Shown: piece by piece, positions 46,491 to 58,499 of the stretch | How the letters are laid out: every line of letters begins with the position of its first letter | Numbering within the stretch: position 1 is the stretch's first letter | Assembly (NCBI GenBank): GCA_023653785.1 | Contig: JAMKCH010071951.1 | Coordinates: forward strand, 1 to 64,000 | Direction of reading: 5' to 3' | From: Ophioderma brevispina | Taxonomy: Eukaryota > Echinodermata > Ophiuroidea > Amphilepidida > Ophiodermatidae | DNA length: 64,000 nucleotides | Position numbers and translations under genes: made by a program | Notes under the pieces: generated by a model | What the model saw: only the letters and a program-made list of their open reading frames with translations | What the model was told of the DNA's origin: nothing | The model's database searches: none

Positions 46491-47280
46491 AAAGCCAACC
46501 AAACTAAAACCCAATTCCGAGGGCAGCCAGTTTAAGGCGCGGGTAACCATACCTTATATCACTGGACTTTCGGAACGTGTTAAGAAAACATCTTAAAAGT
46601 TACGGAGTCACCACATCATTCAAACCAACTAACTTATTACTTGTTAAACTGGTCCATAAGGATAAACCACCCAGGTACAAACAATCTAACTTAGATTACG
46701 GACTGAAGTGCAGTGTTTCGGATTGCTCAGCTGCCTATGTCGGCAAATCTAAGCAGGCTCTTAAATCGCGGATAAGTCAACATCGTCGCCCAAGTACTAA
46801 CGAGGCCCAGAATTCAGCAGTTTACTTACACATGCAAGAAACTGGACATTCTATCCCGCATTCTATTGACATCAAGGATGCCTTAATTCTGGATCGCGAG
46901 GAGCAGTGGCATAGGAGAGGCGTCAAAGAAGCTATTTGGAAACGTATGGAGCAACCAACACTTAACAAGAAGGGATGCCTAAGTTTTAACTTATCTCACA
47001 CCTGGGATCGTGATATTAAGGACATCTCCAGCCGACATATGAGTTGCCTGACTGTTTTCCATCATCACCATTTCAAGTCAGTTGCCTGTAGATGTCTTGG
47101 CTTCAACAATTTACTGGATAGCATCACAATTTCTCATATTTTGAGAAAATTGTGTGATTTTCTGGATAGTGTGCCTGGAATATCTACTTGTATTACAGCA
47201 GTGTGCCGGGTTGGTCACATTTTGTGGCCCCACTTTTTCTGCTCCCAGTTGAATTCAGCAGCCTTGACGGAATAAAGTAC
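46491..47280 (+). pseudogene. Penelope-like element, piece 3 (GIY-YIG endonuclease)
   Basis: After KKPTKLKPN comes VTIPYITGLSERVKK, then LKSYGVTTSFKPTNLLLVKL, VHKDKPPR, LKCSVSDCSAAYVGKSKQAL (the GIY-YIG-like active-site region with its CxxC), KSRISQHRR, NSAVYLHMQETGHSI, REEQWHRRGVKEAIW and PTLNKKGCLSFNL. This matches the C-terminal GIY-YIG nuclease of Penelope-like elements, which nicks the target for priming. One frameshift lies near 46590; the rest is open to 47275. A large hairpin follows directly. Confidence 0.88.
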
Positions 47281-47363
47281 AGTACCCCCTGCACTTTATT
47301 CCGTCAAGGCTGCTGAATTCAACTGGGAGCAGACAAAGTGGGGTCACAAAATGTATCAACCCC
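47208..47363. repeat. Near-perfect 70-bp-arm hairpin at the Penelope-like 3' end
   Basis: 47217-47279 is the reverse complement of 47292-47354 with very few mismatches (for example GGCCCCAC against GTGGGGTC), separated by a 12-nt loop (ACAGTACCCCCT). A weaker match (GTGTGCCGGGTTG against CAACCCCAGTGTG) extends the stem outward. It lies 0 to 80 bp after the GIY-YIG ORF. Confidence 0.9.
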
Positions 47364-47689
47364 AGTGTGCCTTGGATTTCTACACACTACACATCTATTG
47401 ATTGCTCATCACAATTGATACAACTGACGACTCTTGAGTTTCACATGGCTGGTTTCACCACATTGTTGGGTTTGATCATCCTATTGATCACTCAATTTGA
47501 ATTGACTATGGCTCCTAGAATCTCTTATTCTAGACTAGACCTCATGGGGTTAATGCTTGCTAAGTGCCGTGTCTCACTTTAAAATTTTGAAACAATGAAA
47601 GAGCTAAAAATATGTGGAGTTCAACCAAATAAGAGGGGGGAACAGAGGTGGAAAACACAGTGATTCATATGCCCATGGTTACCCTACTG

Positions 47690-49445
47690 AACAAGCTTGA
47701 ACATTATTGGACCGTGGAATGCCCAGTCAGTTGGAAATAAGACACATGACATTAGTGAATATGTTACCTATTACAAAATGGATGCCCTTTGTATTACTGA
47801 GACCTGGTTGAGGAAACTTGACCCAGTTGTCATAGGCGAACTTAAACCACCGGGTTACGCCTTCATAAATGTACGTCTTCATAAATGTGCCCCGGGACTC
47901 AGAGAATGATCATCGTGGTGGTATTGGCATCGTATACAAGACTCAACTTTGCCTTGGTCATGTAACTGGCCTTGATCTTCCTGAGATACGTTCTTTTGAG
48001 TACACGATTGTCTCCAATGCAGGATATACTCTTTACATTGTAATAGTGTACAGACCATATCCATCAATAAAGAATGGTTTTACTGTCCCAATGTTCCTTG
48101 AAGAGTTTGATAATTTCATTGACTATGTCAATCTCCTACCTGGGAAAGTCCTTCTAGTAGGTGACTTTAATGTTCATATTGATGTTTCTGACAAGTCAGA
48201 TGTGAAAACGTTCTCCAGTAGTCTTGCTTCTCATTTCTAAATTGATTGAGAAATGCGTCACTTCACAGATACTTGATCAAGTTAACAACCATAAACTTTC
48301 AGAACCATTTCAGTCTGCATATAAAGCACTGTACAGTACTGAGACTGCGCTAGCCTATGTTTATAGTGATTTCCGACATGCTATCGGTATATAATCAGAA
48401 GGCCATTTTCCTGATTATGTTAGATCTTTCCGCAGCGTTTGACACTGTTGACACTGATATACTGTTGAGCCGAATAGACCATGAGTTCGGCCTCAGAGGA
48501 TCCGTGCGTGATCGGTTTTCATCCTACCTTAAGGATAGATCCTGCCGTATTTCTGTCTGCGGTAAATACTCTGACAATATATGGTCTACTTCAAGGGTCT
48601 GTAATTGGGCCCTTGGGTTTTATTTTTACACACACAAACTATAGGTCGTATCCTCCGTCACCACGGTGTGAAATACCACATTTATGCTGATGACATCCAG
48701 GTGTATCTAGATGTCGATCCCGTAATTCCTGGAGACACAGTGTGTGCACTGTTCAAACTCTCACTTTGCGTCGCTGATGTTAACCAGTGGATGATTGAAA
48801 ATAAACTGAAATTAAATCCTGACAAAACCTACTTTTTTATAGCTTCATCAGTCAACCACATGAAACTTCTTCATGATGTACAGCTTCAGCCGGATGCTGT
48901 TACTATCTGCCATCTGATAATGTTCATAATTTGGGCGGCGTTATTTTTGACAGCCAAATGTCAATGTCTAAACATGTGTCCAGTCTTGCTAAATCTGTTA
49001 ACTGGCAAATTAGAAGCCTTTATAGAATACGTAGATTCCTAGATTTTGATACATGTGCTAATTATGTTAGATCATTAAGTTTGTCTCGCTTAGACTACTG
49101 TAATTTGTTGCTCAATGGTAGTACTCAGAAGAACCTCAACATTCTCCAAAAGCTTCAAAACAAGTGTGCTCGTCTCATATTCCAGTATCCTAGATTTACT
49201 CACACAACCCCTCTGTTGAAGGAACTTCGCTGGCTTAGTATATCTGATCGTATTAAATTCTATATGTTTATAAGACACTGAATGGGCTTTGTCCCCAGTC
49301 CCATCACCATTCGTAGTGCCAGTACTGTTGAAAAGTTTAAGTCAATGCTCAAAACTCACCTCTTTCAGTCGTATTACTCATAAAGGCGTTTTGTATCTAT
49401 GTGAAAAGGCGCCTTTCAAAATATAAGTCATGTATGTTATGTTAC
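47690..49445 (+). pseudogene. L2/CR1-type LINE with endonuclease-to-RT deletion
   Basis: 47697-48240 encodes the endonuclease: GPWNAQSVGNKTHDISEYV, MDALCITETWLRK, HRGGIGIVYKTQL, YTLYIVIVYRP and KVLLVGDFNVHID. It then jumps within a few codons to the RT (IEKCVTSQILDQVNNHKLSE, FQSAYKALYSTETALAYVYS, then a box with YHIYADDIQVYLDVDPVI, then NQWMIENKLKLNPDKT), so more than 1 kb of linker is missing. The C-terminus (LSRLDYCNLLLNGSTQKNLN, LLKELRWLSISDRIKFYMF, KSMLKTHLFQSYYS) ends near 49380, followed by an AT-rich 3' UTR. Confidence 0.85.
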
Positions 49446-49659
49446 TGGACGCAACGTCGCTTATTAAAGAGTAAGTTCCAGTATTTTATTTATTTCCTAA
49501 CCCCATAATTTTTCCATATTTGCAAATCGTAGCCATAAACTAACAATTTTAATAACGGTTTTCCAACGTTTCCAAAACCACTGGACGTCGAACAATCCAT
49601 AGAAACATGCTTATAGTCATCATAAAATTTCAGAGCTCAAAATTAATATTTCCACTTAC

Positions 49660-49902
49660 ATTAGAATTCAATGTTTATGCATGAATCAAATTGTTTAAAA
49701 AAATTAAAAACACCATGTATTAGTGATAATTGTAAGGAAAAAACTATTACATTAAATAACACTAAACTTGTTAGGGTGAAAAATACAAAATTACTTGGGG
49801 TAGAAATTGATGAAATTCTAACATCGAAAAATCACATTGATAATGTAACAGAAATAGTGCTGCAGCATCATGTGAAAAAAAAAAGGGCCTTAGATTTTTA
49901 TC
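49660..49902 (+). pseudogene. Small LINE reverse-transcriptase fragment
   Basis: Reads NTKLLGVEIDEILTSKNHID followed by NVTEIVLQHH, the LGVxIDExLTWxxHI block of CR1/Jockey-type polymerases, preceded by TITLNNTKLVRV. It breaks off at the left end of the long-TIR element at about 49903. Confidence 0.65.
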
Positions 49903-50330
49903 AACCAGGGCCGGAATAATAACATTTGCAATCATGGCTAAGAGTGATCATTGGGTGGTGTACTTCATAAAAATACGTGATGACAAAATTCAAAGTGATG
50001 GCAATTTGCATAAACCAACATTTTCCAAAATGGCAGCTATTTTAAAGGTAATAGCACTAATATGGCGACTTAGTGTCGAAATGTATGTTGTTCGGGTCAA
50101 GAGTCATGGAAATTTATATAGACGGTTACTTTTCAAGATGACCGATATCGCATCTAAAAAACCGTATATTTCTTATTATATAACATAAGAAGATGAATTT
50201 GGTGTCAAAATTAGTGTTTTCTGGGTCAAGAAGTTCAATAAAACTATTCTCAAAACTGTAAGATGAATATTAAAGTGATGTTTATTTGCATATGTCACTT
50301 TTTTTTCTTTTTCAAAATAGCCCAATATTT
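49903..50330 (+). repeat. Left TIR of a 4.9-kb long-TIR element
   Basis: Reverse complement of about 54355-54801. The tip is CCAGGGCCGGAATAATAACA against CTGGGGCCGGAATAATAACA. Further paired blocks are GTGATGACAAAATT, GTGATGGCAATTTGCAT, CCAAAATGG and GGGTCAAGAAGTTCAATAAAACTA. Each arm itself has a sub-repeated organisation, with blocks beginning TGGCAATTTGCAT and TTCCAAAATGG. Confidence 0.8.
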
Positions 50331-51499
50331 TAAATACAAGTACCCAAGAGTGTTAGAGTTACTGCAATGGCAGGCATAACGTGGCAAAGTGATAAAATAT
50401 ATTAACCCAGATGCTTGATAATTAATACCAACACAAAATCCTCAGTAACTCCTCTTTAGAACTTCTAACTCCGCTTTATGGTCCCTATGAACCAAACCCC
50501 AAAACATTGACTACCAAAAGGTGTACACGTGACCATGACCATTTAAGTGTTCGAAATTCGCGGCCAATTTTAATCTCGACATATCTGAAACAAACAAATA
50601 TGTTTCGATTAAAGTAATAAAGCCCTAAATATCAAAATACCCATGCAATTCCAGATATATGTTTTGGGTGAATACATGTAGAGTAGTCAAGGTGTCACAT
50701 TTTGGGTGTCACATTGGTGGTCCATGAATAACATGGCACACGACTCGTCTGAAAGTTTTGAGAATATTGCTGTTGAAACATACACTTTGTCACCAAAATC
50801 ATCATCCTACAATCTTGTTCAAAATTGTTGGAACACTATGTGCAGATTTGGTTCCCGCCCCCTCATTTCAATGTTGCATGAGCACGACACACTTGGGCAA
50901 TCTCGCTCCATATTATTTTCAACACGATTAGGAGGGGACGGGGAGGGGGAAAGAAAGTTATAGTTACAATGCGTTTCAAGCCTATATCTCTTGCATAGCT
51001 GCCGATATTAACAAGTGTTCCAAGGACTTATGAACAAGATTGTAGTTTGTCACACGGAAGCTCACGGACAAGGAGATGTGTGGGATTGGCAAAATCTCAC
51101 ACAAGTTGAAACGATAAACACTGGACACGAATTGAAATTGGACACAACTCTCTAGTTAATATGCAAATTAAAAGTCAAACTAATTTATTAACTTAATATG
51201 TACTCATCTCAAAGCATTCAAAGATCCCTGGTAATTGTTTTTTTTACAGAGCAAGTGATGACAGCTTTTAATACAGTATAAAGTAAATACCAGATTTTAC
51301 TGAAAAAAACTATCATCCCATCGGAAATGCTCCCCTAAATATATGTGTTTGAATTTTGTAAATGAGATACAAGTTACCCCTTTTTGTTTACCCTTGTTTT
51401 TAATATTTCCCAAAATAACTATGGACTAAAACGTACACATAAGTCTCATACAGTGATCAGTTATATTCTTTGATTGACTGCTTGAATCTCAAGGTTTCA
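50331..51499. other. Interior of the long-TIR element, left of the LINE
   Basis: No recognisable coding sequence; AT-rich with short repeats such as TGTCACATTTTGGG twice near 50694 and 50703. Confidence 0.5.
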
Positions 51500-52478
51500 T
51501 AATCTTGTATGATCACATACTACATCATTTACAGGTTGACTTCAAATTACACAAATATACATTAGCTTTCCAAGTCACCACTGGAGTGTTGCAAGGGGAT
51601 GTTCTTGCCCCGTTCCTGTTTATCATACTCATCGATTACCTGATGAAGATGGCAACAGATGACACCACGTCTGGTGTAGGCACACATCCTCGTCGGTCAA
51701 GGAGACACCCATCGGTAGCCTTAAATGATTTGGATTTTTGCCGACGATATTGCCTTGCTTGAGTCATCAATACCAAATGCACAGGCTCAACTCACTAGAA
51801 CACCTGGGCCTCACCATCAGTGTATCAAAGACTGAATATATGACCATCAACTGCAATGCCCAAACACCTCTGGAGGTTTACAACCAGCCGATAAAACATG
51901 TGACCAACTTTAAGTATCTTGGATCCATGATGGCCACCAGTACCAGTGACTTAACTAGGCGAAAAGCTCTTGCATGGACTGCCTTCTGGAAGCTTGAAAA
52001 GATCTGAAAAGCTCATCCATCTCAATTGCCACCAAAGTTAAGATTTTTAACTCCTCCTGTGTGACTGTACTCCTGTATGGATGTGATTCATGGATACTAT
52101 CTGCTGACATGGAGAACAAGATAAATGCATTTGCAACATCATGCTACAGAATAATGCTGAACATCAAACGTCTTGACTGTGTAAGTAATGCACAAATCCA
52201 TCAAAACTGTAAGGCAACATCAACTACGGTTCCTTGGCCACATTCTCCGAATGCCAGAAGATGAGCCATGTAGACGACATGCTCTCTTCGAACCAAAACA
52301 TGGCAAGAGGAGACCTGGGCGTCAGAGGAAAAGCTATGTATCCTACATCCAGAACCTCCTAGGGGACGTTGACCATTATTTACAGCCAGCAAAAATCACT
52401 GCATTGGCAAATGATCGCAGTGCTTGGAGAAACTTGTAGTCGCCTGCTCCGCAGCCGAATGATGATGATGATGATGAT
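51500..52478 (+). pseudogene. RTE-X/Nimb-like LINE, 3' half, inside the long-TIR element
   Basis: Blocks in order: FQVTTGVLQGDVLAPFLFII (box B), LNDLDFCRRYCLA and DIALLESSIP (degraded FADDIALL box), LGLTISVSKTEYMTINCN, HVTNFKYLGSMMATS, VTVLLYGCDSWILSADMENK, INAFATSCYRIMLNI, QHQLRFLGHILRMPEDEPCR, KRRPGRQRKSYVSYIQNLLG and ALANDRSAWRNL. The 3' tail is (GAT)n at 52461-52478. It is 5'-truncated and frameshifted. The same family's 3' end recurs at 59140-59335. Confidence 0.85.
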
Positions 52479-54354
52479 TACCTTATCCACCAATTTAACT
52501 TAAAATATGGAAGCTGTCAAACCATTGTAGTGCAAACTTTACAGTCCATGTTTACAAGCAGCTTGATGTTATAGGTAATGTTCGGCATGTTACAGCACTA
52601 AGTGTTGGATGTTCTTGATCGACGCTCGATCCACGTTCCACGAACAAACTTTTACCGGGCACTTTATAAAGGAGTCTAGGTTTGCCGCCGGGCACCGCTA
52701 CTCCATTGCGATACACACGCCAAAGAATCCTCAAACCACCAACAAAGCGAGGCACGACGTGCTAATTACGACGTCACACCATGCATAATGCTTGTCGTGT
52801 GATCTATTCCAACCAATTACTACACGGGGTTGTGCATGTACAATCAGGGGAAACCCGGAAAGAACAATGCGCTGTGACACGAGGTTCCGATAGCTCGTGT
52901 GAACTAGCAAAACGGTATAATAGAACGATGTCATGGATGGGAAATGTTTTGAAGAAGTGTGGTTTGCCTTGTGCATATTAATACCGTCAAGAGCACTAAA
53001 GACGATGTCAAAACTAAACCATGGACATTTTCGTTAATATGGACTTTGATCTATTGCAATACAAATTATACTAAGTGTCTACGAAATTATTATGAGCAAA
53101 ATGAGAATGAAATGTAATTTGAGGATTTGACCAGGGCCAAGCTTTCTGTGCTTTGGTATAGGGCTATACAAGTGACTCAACCAAGGTTAATTATATTAAG
53201 CAGTTTCGCGCGTTTCAATATGATCTAACGATGTTGTAAAGAAGTTCGTTTGTGCGTACACGGCTAAGTACTAATGATAGAACAATCTCTAAATGTGTGG
53301 TTTGGTTTCAGCTCAGGTCGGTCGAGAACTGAAATAGTTTAGAAAATAACCCAGGACCCATAATAAATAATCAAATTTATGGTACTCCTCAATAAACTTG
53401 GTAATTGAATTTTCAATTGATGGGGAATTGATGGGTTTTTTATATTCCCAAGGTACCACTAATCAATGGTGTCAAAAATTCAACTTCACACTTTTAAATA
53501 CATAAATTTATTACCTGTTCACAACACCCAATATTAAATCAAAATAAATTTGCCTTTTACTTTCCCATGAGTTTCTAATGTAATTCCGACTAAGTTACTG
53601 ACCAAAATCAATCCAACAAAAAAAAAATTGCAATATAATTTATGTGATCATGGTGTTTGAATTATGCCATCAAATAATTTACACATACTACAGTTATTAC
53701 AAAGTCATCTTACTTCATACTTCCAGATGTGATGACTTGCAGCTACAAAAACGTCGGCCACATTCCAGGTAACAGCTCTCCTGGCGCCAATTTCACAGAC
53801 TGGTGTGTGTTGGCATTTAAAATATTTTTGAAACCTCACAGGCGCATAAGTACTGCACGAATTAAGAGGTGAACCTCACAGGCACCAGGCAGTAATACTA
53901 AATTTAACCAAAATTGCCAACAAACGTGAGTGGAGTCATACTGACTCATGTCTCCACACCCCAAGATCTATCTAGCAAGTAATCATCAAGTCCCCCACAA
54001 TGCATGCATGTGTCAACTATTGAGCTACCGGGTAACTACAAATATCAATGATGTATACACTTACATTTACAAAAGAGGAAAGCTCTGGATAAAGTTCTTT
54101 TGTATACCTGCCATCAAATGCTGAAGTACAAAAGAAATCCTTGGCTGCCTTTCTCAACTAACTCTGAGGATGATCTGGCAACACATTTGGAAAAGTTCAA
54201 TTCCCTAAGATAACTTTAATGAAATCAATTTAAATTTCTTAGTATTTATTTTTACTCCATGGCGCACTGACAAAGAGGGCCAGCACAAGTCAACACTGCA
54301 AAAAGAATAAAGGACAACCGTCTGATATAGGTGCTGTATAGTATGAGGTATAAA
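52479..54354. other. Interior of the long-TIR element, right of the LINE
   Basis: Non-coding as far as I can see. 52600-52900 is less AT-rich than its surroundings and gives overlapping short ORFs on both strands, none with family resemblance. Confidence 0.45.
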
Positions 54355-54801
54355 TGATTTTGCCTTCTATATTTTGACCATCTTGGACAATAGTGACGTA
54401 TGAAAATTTCCATTACTTCTATAGTCATCTGACAGTTTTGTAAGTAGTTTTATTGAACTCCTTGACCCAGAAAATCTTTAATTTGACACCACAAGGTATC
54501 TCATAGGTAAGAGATGTAAGGTTTGTGTCAATAAGATGTCAGCCATCTTGGAAAATGTCGGCACATGCAACATTGTGGATAGTTTTGAGAATAGTTGTAT
54601 TGAACTCCTTGACCAAGAAGAAACATCTTTAACGCCAAATTGCCTTCTTAGGTGTTTTTGCCAAATGCCCTCCATTTTGGAACATGGCGTCGTATGCAAA
54701 TTGCCACCACTTTAAATTTTGTCATCACCTGTTTTCATGAACTCCACATCCCTACGGTCAATTTTAGCTATGATGACAAATGTTATTATTCCGGCCCCAG
54801 T
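54355..54801 (-). repeat. Right TIR of the 4.9-kb long-TIR element
   Basis: Reverse complement of the arm at 49903-50330. The internal phrase GAACTCCTTGACC occurs twice (about 54456 and 54602), and CATCTTGGA/CATTTTGGA occurs three times, showing that the TIR is built of roughly 150-bp sub-repeats. Confidence 0.8.
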
Positions 54802-54845
54802 ACCAAAAAAGATAATCTTTGGTACCACTCTCCTAAACTGGTTGG

Positions 54846-55135
54846 TGCTGCAGCATACTTTTTTTTTTGTCTTTCATAAATTTTATTTCAATCTTCTAGT
54901 ATTTATTACAGCATACACCATCTACTTAATTTATAATGTCTCAGTGTAGTTATTACACTAGTTTCCTTATTGCAAGCTCTTGTTCAAAGTGCTGCAGCAT
55001 ACTTTTTTTTTTTGTCTTTCATAAATTTTTATTTCATCTTCTAGTATTTATTAACAGCATACACAATCTACTTAATTTATAATGTCCCTCATGTAGTTAT
55101 TACACTATTTCCTTAGCAAGCTCTTGTCAAACAGA
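54846..55135 (+). repeat. Tandem duplication of about 145 bp
   Basis: 54846-54990 and 54991-55135 both begin TGCTGCAGCATACTTTTTTT and run through GTATTTATTA, CAGCATACA and CTACTTAATTTATAATGTC to CAAGCTCTTG. Differences are nearly all one-base indels and a few substitutions. It straddles the outer side of the right TIR. Confidence 0.9.
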
Positions 55136-55139
55136 AATA

Positions 55140-57350
55140 TCAATTTTGATATTTAACATATTTAAATTTTTACTTATCATAATTAGGCTACCATGATACC
55201 TTATTCAGTACTGATCAAACTCTATTTTCTGTGTTCCACAACGCATATTGGCTATCTATTACGATATATTTATTTTGTCTACTCCATTTATTTGAAATAA
55301 TTGAAATTGCCTCGAACCAATTTTCTTTATATCTTTACAACTAGAAGAAAAATGTCCAAAAATTCCTTCACTCCACATATTTTTGCATTATTTTTAGACG
55401 CTTTCCCCATTCTTTTAAAAGAATTCTTGTTTGGGTATATATTACTTAAAATTTTCAATTCAATGTTTTAACCTTGCTTCACTAAAAAATGTTCTTTAAA
55501 TATTTTTCCAAACTTTCCCCCCCCCCCCCCCCCCCATTCAAAACTGATTGGGGAATTTGTTTTCCCAGAAACCTTCACATATTGGTTTTACAGACAAACA
55601 TCTGAAATCATCATAGTAGACACAACTTTAGTGTAGCATTTATTATGGAAAGAACGGGAGCTCATACTCAGGCATATTCCACCTTCATCGTTGTGGTCCC
55701 TCTTTCTTTTTTTCGCAATTCTTCGGAATTGCTGTTTGTGTGTAAAAGAATCGTCATTACCCAACCCAGGTTTCTTGACTCTAGTTTTAATTTCGTTATT
55801 GGACATAAGTTACCATCTTCAGCGTACAAATTTTATACTGATAAGAAACCCTGTTTGATCCAGCTTTAAATATAAACTTTTTCCAGATATAGAATGCAAT
55901 TATATTGTTCCATATAATTTCTTGACTCAGGGGTCGTCAATTCATTTTCCTTTTGACTCAATTTTGTTCTAACCATGTAACTATAAGATTACGATATAAG
56001 GTTCATCTTTTAAGATCTTGCAACAGTGTTTCGTTCAATTTTGGTATTTAGTATTACATTTAAAATATTAAACCTAAATTAGTTTTTGCCAGCTGAAACC
56101 AAGGTATATGTTTCATTTGCAATTCCTTCCCTCGCTAATCTCTTAATCCAGAAATCCTTTAATGAGTCAAGAAACGAGAGTAGGTGAATCATCTTTAAAC
56201 CACCTTTTTCATATTCCATTTATGAGAGTTCCTTCGTTTGACGTTTTTTCGTTGCTACCCCAGACAAATTTAAATAAGGTTGTGGTTCAAATATTAATTG
56301 AATCTGAGGTAAGTTTCATAATACTTGATACATAAGATAACTGTGGCTATAAGTAAACTCTTTACCAAGACAATCTCCCCACCATCGTTAAATCTCTGTA
56401 TTTCCAGGTGCTAATGATTCTAATTATCGTGTCTATTTTTGGTTGCAATGTCAGCTATGTCGTTCATAGATTTTTACTACAGTAACATATGCCCAGTGTT
56501 TATTTACTCATTGTTAGGGACGTTTTCCATTTAAATCAAAAAACTTTTTCTGACCTTTTGCTATAGATCCTATCCACAAAGCTTCTGGTTTTTTAGAATT
56601 CAAATTTAAGACCTGATATAACTGATAAGTTATTTAACATTCAAAGTACATTTTCAATATCATTTTCCATCACTTACAAGAATGTTTATGTCCGTCCGCA
56701 TATTGATACTCGTACTTCATTTTTTTCATAATTTTCAAAGGGCAAATTTGATTACCTTTAATTTTGTCACTATGTCGTAAATTTTACACGCTAATCTATT
56801 GCAATTACGAATAGTGCAGAAAGGGACACCTTGGACAAACCCCTTTTTTTCTAACGCCAAGAATCGTGATACATTGCCATTATTTAATACAGCTGGAAGT
56901 AGCATTAATATTGTTCTTACCCATTGAATAAATCTGTCCAAAAATTAAAAGTTCTAGAGAATTATAAGATAGTTTCTGTTCTAGTACTATCAAAGCTTTG
57001 GCTGAATCCAAACACACAAAGCCGCCGGGAGATTTTATGCTAATTAACTTAATTAAGCATCTCATTAATCTAGCATTTGTACCTATGTATCGTGCCCTTG
57101 GATATAAACCTGTTTGATCTAGTTACATTGATGTCAATACATTCTGTACCTTTGGCTAATGCTTTTGTGGCAATTTTTGTAATCTACATTAATAAGAGTT
57201 AATGGGTCTCCAATTGACAAATTATACTTAACTAGATCAAACAGTTTATTCCATAACTGCAATCTTCACATTGTAGCTTGATTCTTCCGTAGGTAAATTC
57301 TTGTATTCTTGCTTGGGGCAGTGCTATAAAGTTCTATCTTATAAGATTTT
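55140..57350 (-). pseudogene. Antisense Tx1/L1-type LINE reverse transcriptase
   Basis: On the minus strand from 57350 downward: TLINVDYKIATKALAKG, a RSNRF/QTGF-like segment with ARYIGTNARLMRCLIKLIS, GGFVCLDSAKALIVLEQKLS (box A), LLIFGQIYSMGKN, NNGNVSRFLALEKKGFVQGV with PFCTIR (box B region), and, far downstream, KGGLKMIHLLSFLDSLKDFW and KPGLGNDDSFTHKQQFRRIA. This block order is that of L1/Tx1-clade polymerases. Heavily frameshifted; the catalytic YADD box is no longer recognisable. Confidence 0.75.
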
Positions 57351-57499
57351 AAATTCCGCAAAAAAGGCAGAATTATTTGAAAAAAAGTGACTATCGAAGT
57401 CATTCAGCTCAATTGTTTAACCGTTTTTAATATTCTAAATGTTATATACATAAGTTGGGACTTCTCGCATTCGTACAGAATATTCTACTTGCTGTTCCG

Positions 57500-58420
57500 C
57501 TCGTTGAAGATACGGAGCTTTTATTTCTACACTGATCTTGTCATCTCGATCAAGTCAAACGTCATAATGTCCACACAGTTCTGGCCCGACTTCAATGCTA
57601 GAGTTGGACTTGACAGCCACTCGTCCATCCAGACAGTCATCAATCCATTGTTTTTCATGATACTACCAATGACAGTGGTGAAAGGGTATGTGGTGAGGAA
57701 AACACTCGTCCCGCACAAATGAGATTCCCTCACCAAGAAGTCGTTTTCTGGACTTGGATTCATCCTACAGTCACAACATATCAGCTGGACCACATCTTGG
57801 TAAACATCAAGTGTGAGAATATTGCGTAACTGTCGTGCATAGAACTCTGGGGAGCTAGAAATCTGACCATCGTAATTGTCAGCATTATTTTAGCCATCAG
57901 TTTGAAGAACTAGCAAAGGAAATCCTTGCAGAAGACTACATGTTCAACTGGAAAAAAAGCCAAAAAAAATGATCCCTGCGTACAGAGAGATATAAGTTCC
58001 AACTTGAGCTTTTCCAACGTTTTGAAGCCGCTTCAAATGATGACACTCACGATTTCAGAAGTTTCCAAACATTTTTTAAACTGTTTGTGAAGGAAGTGGA
58101 TGAAAATGTGTTAGGCAGATGTATACCACATAGGATGCCAGGCTGGTATCAGAGGAAACGCTGATCTAAAGAAGACAGAGATTTGGCCAAAAAGAGGTTC
58201 ATTATCAAAATCTCACCATTCCAAAAAGAAGTGGAGGAAGCTTAACTCCTTCCTCAATGAATCATACAAAAGGGACAAGGCTGCAGTACTTGACAAACAG
58301 ATAGATAAACTCAAGTTAGCTAATGGGTTGGGAGACTGCACCACCATATGGAAAGTCGTCCATGAACTCTCGGGGAAAGCTAAGAGACAAGGCATTAAAG
58401 CAAGAAGAGAGATGGCACAT
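57500..58420 (+). pseudogene. RTE-X-like LINE endonuclease and linker
   Basis: Reads STQFWPDFNARVGLD (the GDFNARVG endonuclease block with its first residues altered), then SAGPHLGKHQV (T-IDHILVN block), then FEELAKEILAEDYMFNWKKS, YKFQLELFQRFEAASNDD and LGRCIPHRMPGWYQRKR. Probably the 5' part of the same LINE family as 51500-52478. It ends near 58420 where unrelated sequence starts. Confidence 0.7.
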
Positions 58421-58499
58421 TTTATTATTTTCGATTACGTTTCGCTCAATATCTCGGGATTTTATGAAACGGGAACGAACGTAACTCAAAAACGAAAAG

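Noticed and set aside
49090..49278. Minus-strand ORFs overlapping LINE C-termini
   Set aside because: They are antisense shadows of the + strand LINE reading frames.
52552..52755. Minus-strand ORF of 67 codons in a less AT-rich patch
   Set aside because: No recognisable domain, overlapping ORFs on the other strand, and no splice or start evidence.
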